From the NCBI GenBank assembly GCA_905221605.1, contig CAJNDS010000339.1:97337-161336 (forward strand): DNA of 64,000 nt, read 5' to 3'. The notes under the pieces are model-generated. The model saw nothing but the letters and a program-made list of their open reading frames with translations. It did not search any database and had not been told where the DNA came from. The translations under genes and the position numbers were made by a program. The stretch is from Symbiodinium natans (taxonomy: Eukaryota > Sar > Dinophyceae > Suessiales > Symbiodiniaceae). Numbering within the stretch: position 1 is the first letter of the stretch; the number at the start of each line of letters is the position of its first letter. Positions 28,701 through 31,589 of this stretch are shown here, piece after piece.

Positions 28701-30652
28701 ACAGATTCATCACGCTGTCTTGTATGCTCGAACAACGCCTCCCTGACAAGTCTGTGCTTTTCGGTGGTTGCCATGACTCCAGCTTCAAGATCTAAGATCT
28801 CCAAAATCTTCTGCAGGTAGTCAGGCCCCTGAAGCTCTTGTTCGCTAAGATGGTCGAACCGAGACATCAGAGTCCAGTCAAAGAGCCTCAGCACCTTCTC
28901 TGCTCTTCGCCATGGCTTGACGTCTGTTACGGAATCCCATCGCACCAGAGCCTTCTTGAAAATGCGGTAATGCTGAAATCCTGGAAAAGACGGAGGATCA
29001 GAGTAATCTCCTTTCTCCGACTGTCGGGGAAGAGAGCCTGGCCACCCTCTTGGAGGTCCGTCATAGATCTCTGGCGGGGCGCGCTGGCTGGAAGGCATGA
29101 CCGAAGAAGCCCTGTTCAAGCCCCATGCTTCTTGAACTCCTTGGAGAGGTACTGGCTGTTGCTGAGGCGCCGGTGCTTCCTTCACACTATGCGCCCGTTG
29201 CAACAGCCTCAAAGGCACGGGAATGTCGCCTTCGGGAGGCTCGGGAGGCTGCGCTGACGGCTCTTCATAGGCACGGCGGAAATCTTCTCTTGGTTGAGGC
29301 AGCCTCAATCCGCCCGGCAACGATGGTACATCAGAGGCCATGGCCTAACCTAATTCTAGCACAATGCGCCCCTCACCTGCTCAGCTGCGCAGCTTCACCC
29401 TGGTTGTTGCCAGGGCTCCGCCACCAACTGTAGCTGATGTGCACACTAATGCATCGAAAAAGGTCGGCACTTTTCCTCTATCTGCTTGCACCGCTGTCGG
29501 TTGGCCTTGAGCCAAACACGTTCACCCGTTGAATCCTGCGCATGCAATGGAACCTGTCACGTCAATAGGACTGGTGTCTAAATCTTCAAGCGACACCGGA
29601 CCCCCCGCCGCAGGGTGCTCAAGGGCAGGGCGGGTGCTCAAAAAAGCTGTTTGGGGTTTCTCCTGCCGCCGCTTCTCCCCCTGGCTTCCTTTCCTCGGCC
29701 CCCTCCCCCAGACCCTCCTGGAACGCTGGGCCTTCTGCCATCTGTGGGCCTGCACCAGCTTTATGGAAAGTAAGCAGTTGGCTTGAGTTTAGGCCTAAAC
29801 CCTAGTTGAAAGGAATAGGTTTGGGTGGCTTTGCCGCCTCGGAAGGCGTGGGGTTCCAAAACCTAACCTTCACAGCATCTACGCCCCATCACAGCAAACC
29901 CTAAACCCTAAACCCGACACCCTAACCCTAAACCCCAAACCCCAAACCCCAACCGGCCTTCAGTCCCAAGGACTGCTGCATGGTGTAGGCCAAGTTGACA
30001 CATACCTGGTGCTTCTTCTAGGTTTTTCATCGGGCTTTACGGTATATTTTTCCATCGGGCGTTAAAGGTTTTACGGATTTCGAGGGTTTTTGTAGGGGTT
30101 TGTAGGGTTGTTTCTATGGGTTTGTAGGGTTTTGTATTTGGTGTTTATGGGCTTATGGGGCTTTATAGTTGTTTGTTAATGTCCTTGTTTTTTACAGGGG
30201 TTCATAGGGTTAGCTATATAGGATTTTATCGCGATTGATGTTTCTCTTTGTTTGAAGAGTTTTATCCGGCCTTATAGGGATTTAATTTTGTTAGAGTTTT
30301 GGCGGGTTTTTATAGGGTGGTATGGGGTTTAGCTCCGTTTAGGATGCTCTTCGCTGGATCCTTGGGTTGATGAGGGATGAGTACTAGGTTACCTACAGAA
30401 CAAGGAGTTATAATCAGTTTGCTAGCCTCAGAGTGCATGAATGTAGAATTTAGGGTTTAGGGTTTGGGTTTTAGGGTTTCGGGTTTCCCTAAACCCTAAA
30501 CCCTAAACCCTAAACCCTAAACCTTAAACCCTAAACCCTAAACCCTGTGCGTCCCAGCTGCAGAGCTCTTGCCCACGCCGCCTTTCCCGGAAGCCACTGC
30601 CAGCAGTGACTTCACCTCCCCCAGGGTCGCTTGTTGTTGGCACACGGCAGGT
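2325..30652 (-). CDS. Mrp/NBP35-family P-loop iron-sulfur cluster scaffold (NUBPL/HCF101-like), giant split gene
   Basis: Family role (established): Mrp/NBP35 P-loop ATPases bind and transfer Fe-S clusters; NUBPL acts in mitochondria and HCF101 in plastids. Seen here: 12 minus-strand exons that join in phase at 30652-30562, 30005-29958, 21927-21856, 21448-21394, 20916-20860, 7748-7713, 7072-7032, 6688-6663, 5722-5647, 4934-4839, 3516-3404 and 3023-2909, with a less certain one at 2415-2325. In order they encode the deviant Walker A (GKGGVGKSS), [61 protein letters not shown] and FPLDP, the full family order. Donors are GC after most exons and GT after four; acceptors are AG. The CxxC (CQSC) favours an Mrp/NUBPL type over HCF101. 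The N terminus is tentative (see 31966-32577) and the C terminus is not found. The introns are filled with telomere-type repeats, a copia element and a 12.4-kb transposon. Confidence 0.85.
2530..5370. repeat. Intronic repeat region: telomere-type blocks, poly-G, microsatellites
   Basis: Apart from the exons listed, this stretch holds TTTAGGG/CCCTAAA blocks (for example 4215-4270, 4480-4600 and 5131-5369), a CAT/CGT-rich microsatellite (about 3150-3360), AAT/ATC repeats (3561-3619), TA and AAT repeats (4676-4775), and G-tracts (about 4961-4986 and 5038-5053). Open frames across the CAT and TA repeats are low-complexity artefacts. Confidence 0.8.
5785..7275. repeat. Telomere-type blocks in introns of the Mrp-like gene
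   Basis: TTTAGGG at 5785-5876, CCCTAAA at 6099-6236, TTTAGGG at 6338-6427, CCCTAAA at 6763-7010 (about 25 units, some CCCTGAA) and TTTAGGG at 7131-7275. Orientation flips from one block to the next, and exons 7072-7032 and 6688-6663 sit between blocks. Confidence 0.9.
7337..7483. mobile_element. Palindromic MITE-like element, family D copy 1
   Basis: About 147 bp with terminal inverted repeats TACTTGGAGGTTCATGGTAC and GTACCATGAACCCTCAAGTA. The interior is AT-rich with GTACAGTTATA-like words. It lies in an intron of the Mrp-like gene. Other copies are near 33.9, 48.9, 49.1, 60.4 and 63.2 kb. No coding capacity. Confidence 0.7.
7594..8385. repeat. Telomere-type repeats up to the left edge of the 12.4-kb element
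   Basis: CCCTAAA at 7594-7667, degenerate TTTAGGG/TTTGGGG at 7773-8060, an unassigned unique stretch at 8061-8290, then CCCTAAA at 8321-8385 directly abutting the element. The last flanking bases are CCCTA. Confidence 0.88.
8386..8814. repeat. Left terminal and subterminal region of the 12.4-kb element
   Basis: The 13-bp terminal repeat is followed by AACTTAGCTACTTAGC (inverted relative to the right end) and a run of AGTTAAGTAAA/AGTTAAGTTCA units at about 8496-8540, then AT-rich sequence and one palindrome at 8787-8800 just past the transposase stop. No gene seen. Confidence 0.7.
8815..10981 (-). CDS. Transposase-like protein (RNase H-fold type inferred), three exons, ~665 aa
   Basis: Exons 10981-10145, 10038-9821 and 9757-8815 join in phase to 665 codons plus stop. 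The first intron (106 nt) has a GT donor and CTCAG acceptor. The second (63 nt, GT-AG) removes an in-frame TAG and creates [11 protein letters not shown], an Asp-x-Met-His motif followed by a Gly pair. Candidate catalytic or structural features are an acidic pair in [18 protein letters not shown] followed by an [14 protein letters not shown] stretch with CxxC, and a His/Glu-rich C-terminal part ([18 protein letters not shown]). I associate this arrangement with large transposase-like families in dinoflagellate genomes but cannot name a superfamily. The start could be Met at 10981 or 10957; upstream in-frame codons overlap two regulatory palindromes. It is the first gene from the element's left end. 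Confidence 0.65.
11175..11841 (-). CDS. Element-encoded Lys/Glu-rich protein, two exons (~182 aa)
   Basis: Exon 11841-11749 starts with ATG and encodes [20 protein letters not shown]; exon 11630-11175 follows a TCAG acceptor in phase 0. A GC donor is the best fit and leaves AG|G at the acceptor. The intron contains a TTTAGGG-like scrap. The C-terminal half is charged and coiled-coil-like ([19 protein letters not shown]) and ends in a Lys-rich stretch that could be a nuclear localisation signal. A palindrome (11953-11966) and TATAAAT (minus, about 11934-11941) lie 90-125 bp upstream of the ATG. No family recognised; a DNA-binding or chromatin accessory role is only a guess. Confidence 0.5.
12436..12750 (-). 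CDS. Element-encoded small protein (104 aa or 87 aa)
   Basis: ATG at 12750 or 12699 ([20 protein letters not shown]). The body is predicted helical, with [20 protein letters not shown], and is not Lys-rich, unlike its neighbours. A palindrome at 12775-12790 is followed directly (minus strand) by CATAAAG and then the ATG, the tightest promoter-like arrangement in the element; a second palindrome is at 12856-12868. No family recognised. 11842-12435 holds further palindromes (11953 and 12286) and no gene I trust. Confidence 0.45.
   Translation of the reverse strand: MVQLQGTCSSLSRTVTAMADTRLTHCVVISASTEENLRHQLENMSADTLRLLATMTVDVLAARVVTDTPGAPAGLGGQAAVGEGDFSMLGSGLAEINVASEFTD
13054..14295 (-). CDS. 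Element-encoded zinc-finger-like, coiled-coil, Lys-rich protein (413 aa)
   Basis: The start at 14295 is the ATG of [14 protein letters not shown]; the frame stays open upstream only through repeat DNA. The N terminus has Cys-x2-Cys and later His-x3-Cys (VHKDCH), a candidate zinc site, within the first ~45 residues. Residues ~165-300 form a long charged coiled coil ([19 protein letters not shown]). The C terminus is Lys/Arg then Glu/Asp-rich, with [10 protein letters not shown] as a likely nuclear localisation signal. It is the largest accessory protein of the element and lies immediately downstream of the GGTATCGCGC array. The antisense frame at 12820-13695 is a shadow of this Lys-rich codon pattern. 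Confidence 0.6.
   Translation of the reverse strand: MAAVDTVFCARCKGSVAREDAVKKSTHTYVHKDCHSLQVYVARLTWPQDLAFEGAEKEEFFSKASRCRDPTTGKVCLNKLRNEVTRILTTRRIQQMKDSTVSPFRPLDYWKTMGFDTEKIRANCPFEEHPQGLGRCYQVSLHSEESNNICEQMAQESMRIELKARKRTLPAAPVPRALKDKATDDVEEADKDAAAEVLADLEEALADLTEDEEEVQEARNRSKAEAKDKKKQAAKDKKEAAKAKKKQEQEERKRQNELFNLASKANRFLAQPLVKVTKARDLVAKDKTASELVRESICSAHTQMQEWQTAALQTVLKRAKTPDAKLQDLPFTNFKELQQQVQEHLTLAATVKPLAKAKAKTRAGGRKRPREEKDAKDGEEESDKEESKEKDDDSVKCETAEETQVTDAASADS
14403..14710. repeat. GGTATCGCGC 10-bp repeat array
   Basis: About 18 copies of GGTATC followed by CCGCG, GCGCG or a close variant, partly tandem at 10-bp spacing (14640-14706) and partly inverted (GATACCGCG near 14598-14615). It lies just upstream (minus sense) of the 413-aa gene and stops where the CCCTAAA array begins. 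One-helical-turn periodicity suggests protein-binding sites, which is an inference. ORFs across it are repeat artefacts. Confidence 0.75.
14722..14932. repeat. Internal CCCTAAA array (~30 perfect units) inside the 12.4-kb element
   Basis: About 30 nearly perfect CCCTAAA units, one of the cleanest telomere-type arrays in the window, in the middle of the element. The sequence to the right (14933-15180) is T-rich with no gene. Confidence 0.92.
15381..15791 (-). CDS. Element-encoded protein of 136 aa
   Basis: The ATG at 15791 starts [20 protein letters not shown]. The middle is Ser/Lys-rich (SSSKRQRT) and the C-terminal half helical ([20 protein letters not shown]), sharing KLAEEM with the protein at 19154-19621. 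A palindrome overlapping CTATAGACC lies about 90 bp upstream (15881-15894) and another at 15999-16009. No family recognised. Confidence 0.5.
   Translation of the reverse strand: MASLAAAEAADEVESLGFYVDVGCSGQKRPAQSHVDCDGSSSKRQRTAGCHMHSSTCAGALSKKEAKFLARASDLLKWSQPYAEKLAEEMAYLERVLTALLDKQAGRTRVSLYSVKSLKAGLAGVFHALEAVVQAS
16105..16875 (-). CDS. Element-encoded basic protein with a C-terminal Cys cluster (256 aa)
   Basis: ATG at 16875. The N-terminal half is Ala/Pro/Ser-rich and disordered. A Lys-rich block ([13 protein letters not shown]) follows, then a compact C terminus with [15 protein letters not shown]. Such GCSKCR-x-GC tails are common in dinoflagellate proteins by my recollection. Only 82 bp separate it from the 329-aa frame upstream and no palindrome lies between, so the two could be one transcript or, through an unseen intron, one protein. 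Confidence 0.55.
   Translation of the reverse strand: MTGQPAATPAASGVPPLSVAEDSKATSSPSAGLLQVCSSEKQSLALPATPLQVSDRPCQPAMQVARGPETAPVLSGAAPATGSLAPDAAPQPGSSASVRGGPAAVLQQKGGEASGRSSVLNAALELQVAMGSKLPKLAAHALEEPKKSTPPTKGQSPKKKKNNKTKKESSATGKKSGKNPTSKPDPRAEAKNKGKSKKKTMEERQHFKPGSAAERAYRKACGVPSSLLQKYKKGCSKCRKRPGCTRSCWLLRHYQV
16958..17947 (-). CDS. Element-encoded protein of 329 aa, family unknown
   Basis: ATG at 17947 ([20 protein letters not shown]). It is helical and globular, with a basic patch ([10 protein letters not shown]) near residue 95, a hydrophobic core segment ([15 protein letters not shown]) and a Pro-rich tail ([12 protein letters not shown]). Composition and length suggest a folded protein, not filler. 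Three palindromes in a row (18048-18060, 18075-18087 and 18102-18114) lie 100-170 bp upstream with ATATAA between the first two, the densest promoter-like cluster in the element. Confidence 0.55.
   Translation of the reverse strand: MAAAHLQAVLGYLEAFSRAASPENALAECERQFDLLQASLTETEFDCSSASEVLVLLDSAAAKLCLSEQQRRQLAQALPTATAEGKPSKPSTKRKRRDQQDFSYAFRYLTRSVWQQLQDPGLRDFKKLDVLSSYLASLGLRCPSEFTAQVVTWYFLLYGSDHVPMNDALAVHKQYLSVKNALQKHARLCPKLPDLPYVVALPSNVGDLDHAWRDRVFAQEAPAAAPFDDEEFRLNAVGVPARMSNKWVRLQLQTLKMRTGKTPVGPCVRSSSEMKFALPRCPSTMDCDSDESPLFLKERRRQPPAALLPPPPLQPSQHAQLQVPEILNL
18289..18849 (-). CDS. Element-encoded protein, paralogue of the 19.2-kb gene (186 aa)
   Basis: The start at 18849 ([20 protein letters not shown]) is preferred; the frame is open further upstream only through palindrome DNA. 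The middle is Ala/Pro-rich with [18 protein letters not shown] and VPPDAGAG; the C terminus is helical ([19 protein letters not shown]). The QQK, GALE-TAS and PPDAG blocks recur in the same order in the next gene (19154-19621), so the two are diverged duplicates. Palindromes lie at 18932-18945 and 18992-19005. Confidence 0.5.
   Translation of the reverse strand: MWTARDWAAWDSRWSEEEWEQWLQARRREEESASSPAGVSAAANESQKRPGSDLGQAAPQFKQQKTGTPSPVASPAAPGQTTSAPAVAAKTGALEPTASTPLPSSGATLAGGAAAAGHAQLLPPPPPPAVPPDAGAGDAGRGDIVVRAEEVEQLRHFLHETRAALRAVVRFATAADHALRDMVRGV
19154..19621 (-). CDS. Element-encoded protein, paralogue of the 18.3-kb gene (155-169 aa)
   Basis: Start at 19621 ([20 protein letters not shown]) or 19663. 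An acidic helix with [14 protein letters not shown] is followed by [18 protein letters not shown] and LPPDAG, matching its neighbour, and a basic tail with [14 protein letters not shown]. Three palindromes (19806, 19869 and 19891) and TTATATCC (about 19782) lie upstream. Rightmost gene of the element that I support. Confidence 0.48.
   Translation of the reverse strand: MALARFLLLYGSATFEEKLAEEMERLESEKRTWNSDIGLQAAAKSKQQKVGGSSPAMQQAACTTAPLRTTAVPATTGALEATASPAMPSSCSQGAGAAADAGAQSTPPSSLPPDAGKRERGERGGKRKSWYCKWYYDPTRGKRICPHTRIVLRLA
19910..20772. other. Right end of the 12.4-kb element, no gene
   Basis: A TTTAGGG-like scrap (19930-20000), one palindrome (20216), then subterminal AGTTAAGT units (20550-20583), CTTAGC words, three ACCCATGTTAA direct repeats (20699-20727), a GCTAAGTT pair and the terminal inverted repeat. 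Short open frames here have no features of real proteins. Confidence 0.6.
20773..22183. other. Mrp-gene introns between the two large insertions
   Basis: CCCTAAA directly abuts the element (20773-20793). Further TTTAGGG/CCCTAAA blocks lie at 21050-21140, 21560-21595, 21665-21725 and 21800-21825, with exons 20916-20860, 21448-21394 and 21927-21856. 21930-22183 is GC-rich with no recognised coding sequence. Confidence 0.7.
20860..21927 (-). CDS. Mrp-like gene: Walker B-region exons
   Basis: Exon 21927-21856 (24 codons) encodes [16 protein letters not shown], diagnostic of the family. Exon 21448-21394 (18 codons plus 1 nt) and exon 20916-20860 (57 nt) encode a variable loop ending in ITPLQYEG, like the plant and algal P.EY.G segment. 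All three end at GC donors and all phases match. Two introns of a few hundred bases contain TTTAGGG blocks. The next intron, 20859-7749, carries the 12.4-kb transposon. Confidence 0.82.
22189..22355 (-). repeat. 3' LTR of the copia element
   Basis: 167 bp, base-for-base identical to 29429-29595 by reading. On the minus strand it starts TGTCGCTTG and ends GCTACA. Preceded on the plus strand by the CCGGA target duplication. Confidence 0.95.
22368..23562 (-). CDS. copia RT end and RNase H, broken by a frameshift
   Basis: The frame from 23562 continues the polymerase (EEDYAGRR region, then [19 protein letters not shown]) into RNase H with the acidic pattern [16 protein letters not shown] and [10 protein letters not shown]. 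Near 22744 the homology shifts +1 into the frame ending at 22368, which gives the typical copia end [16 protein letters not shown]. Either a 1-nt indel or an assembly error explains this. The tail after ALTK is the usual short copia C terminus. Confidence 0.8.
23588..26563 (-). CDS. copia pol: integrase and reverse transcriptase
   Basis: 991 residues from a non-ATG position, as expected for a polyprotein part reached by frameshift or processing. Integrase has CAHCD of the zinc site near residue 200, then the D,D(35)E core ([30 protein letters not shown]), then a long variable region. RT has [24 protein letters not shown] and the active-site VEVDDLV near residue 957. The frame stops at 23588 (TAA) and the same homology resumes +1 downstream. 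The order protease-integrase-RT-RNase H defines Ty1/copia. Confidence 0.9.
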   Translation of the reverse strand: MSEVSAERGFLLFRLSPELRKSRVELPGEQDIDRRVLLQIRPDGSNQTAQGLSDATHVRCWCPGLHALLLDQDVSDDHRVKIPADVKQRCAKQVCSTTPACDATPEMSTDSLCFPAMSDGSSDSSDSASSSDTSSDSESETQEEPQQMPNSREMPKPTARETQMIVKLRVNLSHPPRDQFLRILKAAGTKAHILKWVRDDMTCAHCDLQRRPRHRRKAAIPPSYRFNEVLGMDVFYVNFMQKSVPFLNVVDHGTGFQMTCVVRNKHHEVSGGTPCSADVWRTFQTTWLRYFFEPEIIVTDQGAEFEGRFSRGLEQHGVFHWVAAREAPWQNARAERHGGWLKSRLSAELESGACVLETVSDLEEFVSALTSCKNRWYSRGGFSPLQLIFGHGPRVPHELLTDDGPGELGLADLHADPLDGDTPAAEFSKRFQIRQKARERAIQHDARDRVARAGRAKRHEIKNWNVGQWVYVWRQAAPSVRSTTSQILLPRSRWVGPGTVVLQHGSTVWVQVRARLWKCDTRQLRPALREEILGVQLAQESDLRELLQSVSPGVRASAVDVAREGDPPAEAWEPTPIHEPETPPLLPPIPEQHPAIVSPEAQIPQVPVPIEPFARQVTRETDVPSRPHSTITHRSSDASETASDPKRQRLHDLAPGVQARAPSAASSSVATPSSQHAAFRHDDPLEQRMQSAAREMIDYVHASRRSGAEPSNEDQALFDAMFASNSAEIPVSETYIFENLDSGWCFVVGSGNEISLKDLNSEERLQFDKSDAAEWKAIVDTGAVLVLSPNESERVKKQMPQRIMTSRIVRRWKPQPGIGCKKAKSRWCVHGHQDHDAPQLKTFSPTPMTESLYLFLLMALGLGLSIDFADVKNAFCQSNPIQRAAGPVYAEACPGLGLPPGTLIQLVAPVYGLLDAPRAWRETVKDHLINQLGFEQNPFENCLFVRRRAGAVTSMILVEVDDLVIASDEECKAEIKDSLMKRFQFGRWVSN
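26581..27405 (-). CDS. copia middle segment in a shifted frame (zinc-like motif, coiled coil)
   Basis: From about 27310 downward this frame, not the gag frame, looks coding: [20 protein letters not shown], a Cys/His cluster (RACSHPQ ... [14 protein letters not shown]), a Lys-rich stretch and a coiled coil ([20 protein letters not shown]). The gag frame over the same DNA is Ser/Gly-rich and patternless. It is reached by a +1 shift near 27,320-27,340 and left by a -1 shift before its TAA at 26581. I associate the Cys/His plus GN-x-W-x3-C-x2-C pattern with dinoflagellate copia proteins (from memory). Confidence 0.65.
   Translation of the reverse strand: MIPAVRVQGLRATQALVSRTPPSLLLSPRPVMFTHVESRWRRLAITMLQFAMTTAAQMVKLYLEQKAMKHPSKSIDKTEWTPEQRACSHPQSHQRRGGNQWGRWTQCGLCLARTSYVVQLSTKAKAKAKSKGKETKSIHESVDVQEAIKDAASRAARETAQQIKAEEHVSKAEVESLLAMSIEEVVKQLRKLDQSVNALTQENAAQWQVLRSMTAVAGQSMASTPTEVQQHQAQLTAIAEQQLLAAMSPQGLGSQSGSWMDVEHPAPTHFGTPP
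26618..29341 (-). CDS. copia gag and protease
   Basis: ATG at 29341, 88 bp inside the 5' LTR. Gag region ([20 protein letters not shown]), a CCHC zinc knuckle [15 protein letters not shown] near residue 389, and the aspartic protease motif [13 protein letters not shown] near residue 475, where Ile replaces the usual Thr/Ser of DTG/DSG. The true coding content of this frame probably ends near residue 670; the remainder to the TGA at 26618 is out of frame with the conserved protein at 26581-27405. Confidence 0.88.
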   Translation of the reverse strand: MASDVPSLPGGLRLPQPREDFRRAYEEPSAQPPEPPEGDIPVPLRLLQRAHSVKEAPAPQQQPVPLQGVQEAWGLNRASSVMPSSQRAPPEIYDGPPRGWPGSLPRQSEKGDYSDPPSFPGFQHYRIFKKALVRWDSVTDVKPWRRAEKVLRLFDWTLMSRFDHLSEQELQGPDYLQKILEILDLEAGVMATTEKHRLVREALFEHTRQRDESVAQYVHRRHQQFIQAENVGVAIPSDVRGALLEEGAGLNEQGVQNLRTLTGGSQAFEVVRRALLMMEAPAASSKLLKKTFHADTSGVYLEEEVDSDIDSEDEAMILFELDKLNVSEEECSKVWAVLEQGRRRTWKENKDLRRSIRKDRQHFDRTAASTSSTSSAHNRRLPIDKLKLVTKCAKCGQKGHWARECPNPAQPRSSQQHEARSSSSAFVFSTFDPSSSSFVTIAGLEIVREIRQGCSSSTMSPWNLLSLSSLAPGQAILDIGAGEDLIGASAFEQYQTALSNLGWQGVILPESSPPAKGVGGSSRAKCYAILPVELGGRLGFVKTKVLEESIPHLLSVGLLDSLGACINLPNNTVHFKNAPQEAKVTRSRSGHRVVNVLPTQRFAAELVPVDLMCSSAKIEAVSLLQAESHLPHGVHDNRFEKPEVTLDPCCESSGLESNASASFPNSSFTPPESASCHVHSCGVSVAPTGHYDAAVRNDDCRPDGEAVLGTEGHETSFQVHRQDGVDSGAARLLSSTIASAQGWEPVGKMDAVRTMSGTHVICRTTFHQGQSQSQVKGERDQIDPRKRGCSGSHQGCSLKSGQGDSSANQGRGACVQGGGGVPAGHVNRGGSEATTQARPVSECSHAGECRSVAGSSIHDGSGGAINGLHTHGSAATSGSADRHCRATTSGSHEPARSGLSKRLLDGR
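29429..29595 (-). repeat. 5' LTR of the copia element
   Basis: 167 bp identical to 22189-22355; followed on the plus strand by CCGGA (29596-29600), the matching target duplication. Confidence 0.95.
29601..30560. other. Mrp-gene intron DNA right of the copia element
   Basis: A GC-rich stretch (29601-29790) with no recognised protein on either strand, CCCTAAA scraps at 29880-29955, exon 30005-29958, then T-rich TTTATAGGG-like sequence (30010-30360) and a CCCTAAA block at 30487-30547. Confidence 0.55.
29958..30652 (-). CDS. Mrp-like gene: P-loop exons
   Basis: Exon 30652-30562 ends in a conserved lead-in ([20 protein letters not shown]), the deviant Walker A signature of the family, followed by a GC donor. 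Exon 30005-29958 follows a CAG acceptor and encodes [16 protein letters not shown]. Joined in phase 0 they give the family's nucleotide-binding helix. The 556-bp intron between them is T-rich (TTTTATAGGG-like words) with a CCCTAAA block at 30487-30547. The start of the first exon is set by a CAAG acceptor and is less sure than its end. Confidence 0.85.
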
Positions 30653-30660
30653 CTTGCAGA

Positions 30661-31240
30661 TGAGGGTTTAGGGTTTAGGATGTAGGGTTTAGGGTTAGGG
30701 TTTAGGGTTTAGGGTTTAGGGTTTAGGGTTTAGGGTTTAGGGTTTAGGGTCTAGGGTCTAGGATTTAGGGTTTAGGGTTTAGGGCTAAGGGTTAGGGTCT
30801 AGGGCTTAGGGTTTAGGGCTGAGGGTCCCCCCCACCCTGCCTGGCTCAAGCCATTCCTTGGCTTTTTGGTTTCTTTCTTTCGGTTTTTTTTTGGGTGTGG
30901 GGTTTGGGGTTGGGGTTCCTGCAGTCCCTCTCTCCCTCTCTCCCCCTCAGCCTCTCACCCTTTCCCCCTCACTCGCTCTCTCCCCACTCTCCCTCTCTCT
31001 CTCTCTCTGACTCTCTCTGGCTCTCTCTCTCTCTCTCTTTCTGATGTGTTTTTGGTTTTGGCGGGGGGGCAGGGTTCCTGACTTGATTGTCGAGTTCGAA
31101 ACGGCTGTTGCGGATGAGGTGCACAAGTTCCTGCGAAAAAACAAAATCGAACAAGCCGCCGCTTCTCGAATCGAAGGAAAGATGCCCTTTTCAGGGATGT
31201 AGGGCTATTTTAGCCCTAAACCCTAAATCCTAACCCTATG
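30661..31240. repeat. TTTAGGG block and CT-rich tract
   Basis: TTTAGGG variants at 30661-30824, then (CT)n-rich sequence at about 30925-31040. The island at about 31080-31200 is open and protein-like on both strands (plus: DLIVEFETAVADEVHKFLRK; minus: ELVHLIRNSRFELDNQV), so its coding strand is undecided. Confidence 0.6.
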
Positions 31241-31367
31241 CCCTTGGAGGGCTTCTTCTGTTCTTTGGGGGACTGGGGGCTTCGGGTCCAGGCGGTTTAG
31301 GGTTGAGGGGTCTGGGGGGTTTGGGCCCCCTACGCCCCCCGAGAAACCACAAATCTAAGAAATATTC

Positions 31368-31472
31368 AACATACCCCTCGGGCATACCCTGTAAAAGAAG
31401 TTAAGGGGTATGGGAAAGCCCATCTTTTCATTCTCCTTGTAGAGGCTAAGGGGTATGGGTTGGGGTATGTTG
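31368..31472. repeat. Imperfect inverted repeat, CAACATACCCC / GGGGTATGTTG
   Basis: About 105 bp with arms CAACATACCCCTC and TGGGGTATGTTG and internal GGGGTATGG copies. It resembles the other small palindromic elements of the window. A single copy was noticed. Confidence 0.5.
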
Positions 31473-31589
31473 TATGATTCTCAGAACAAAAGGCCCCTGC
31501 ACCCTAACTAGGAACTCTCTGAATTCCCAACAGAGACTAACAACTGAAGACTAATCTGCAGCCAAAGGCCCGGACCCTGAAGAAGGCAA

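Larger units (their letters stand above)
22189..29595 (-). mobile_element. Complete Ty1/copia LTR retrotransposon (7,407 bp) in an intron
   Basis: Two identical 167-bp LTRs (TGT...ACA ends) bound gag, protease, integrase, RT and RNase H in copia order on the minus strand. A 5-bp target duplication CCGGA lies at 22184-22188 and 29596-29600. Just inside the 5' LTR (minus sense) is TGGTGGCGGAGCCCTGG, beginning with TGG as a primer-binding site should; GGATGGGAC beside the 3' LTR is a weak polypurine tract. Identical LTRs imply recent insertion. It lies between exons 30005-29958 and 21927-21856 of the Mrp-like gene. Confidence 0.95.
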
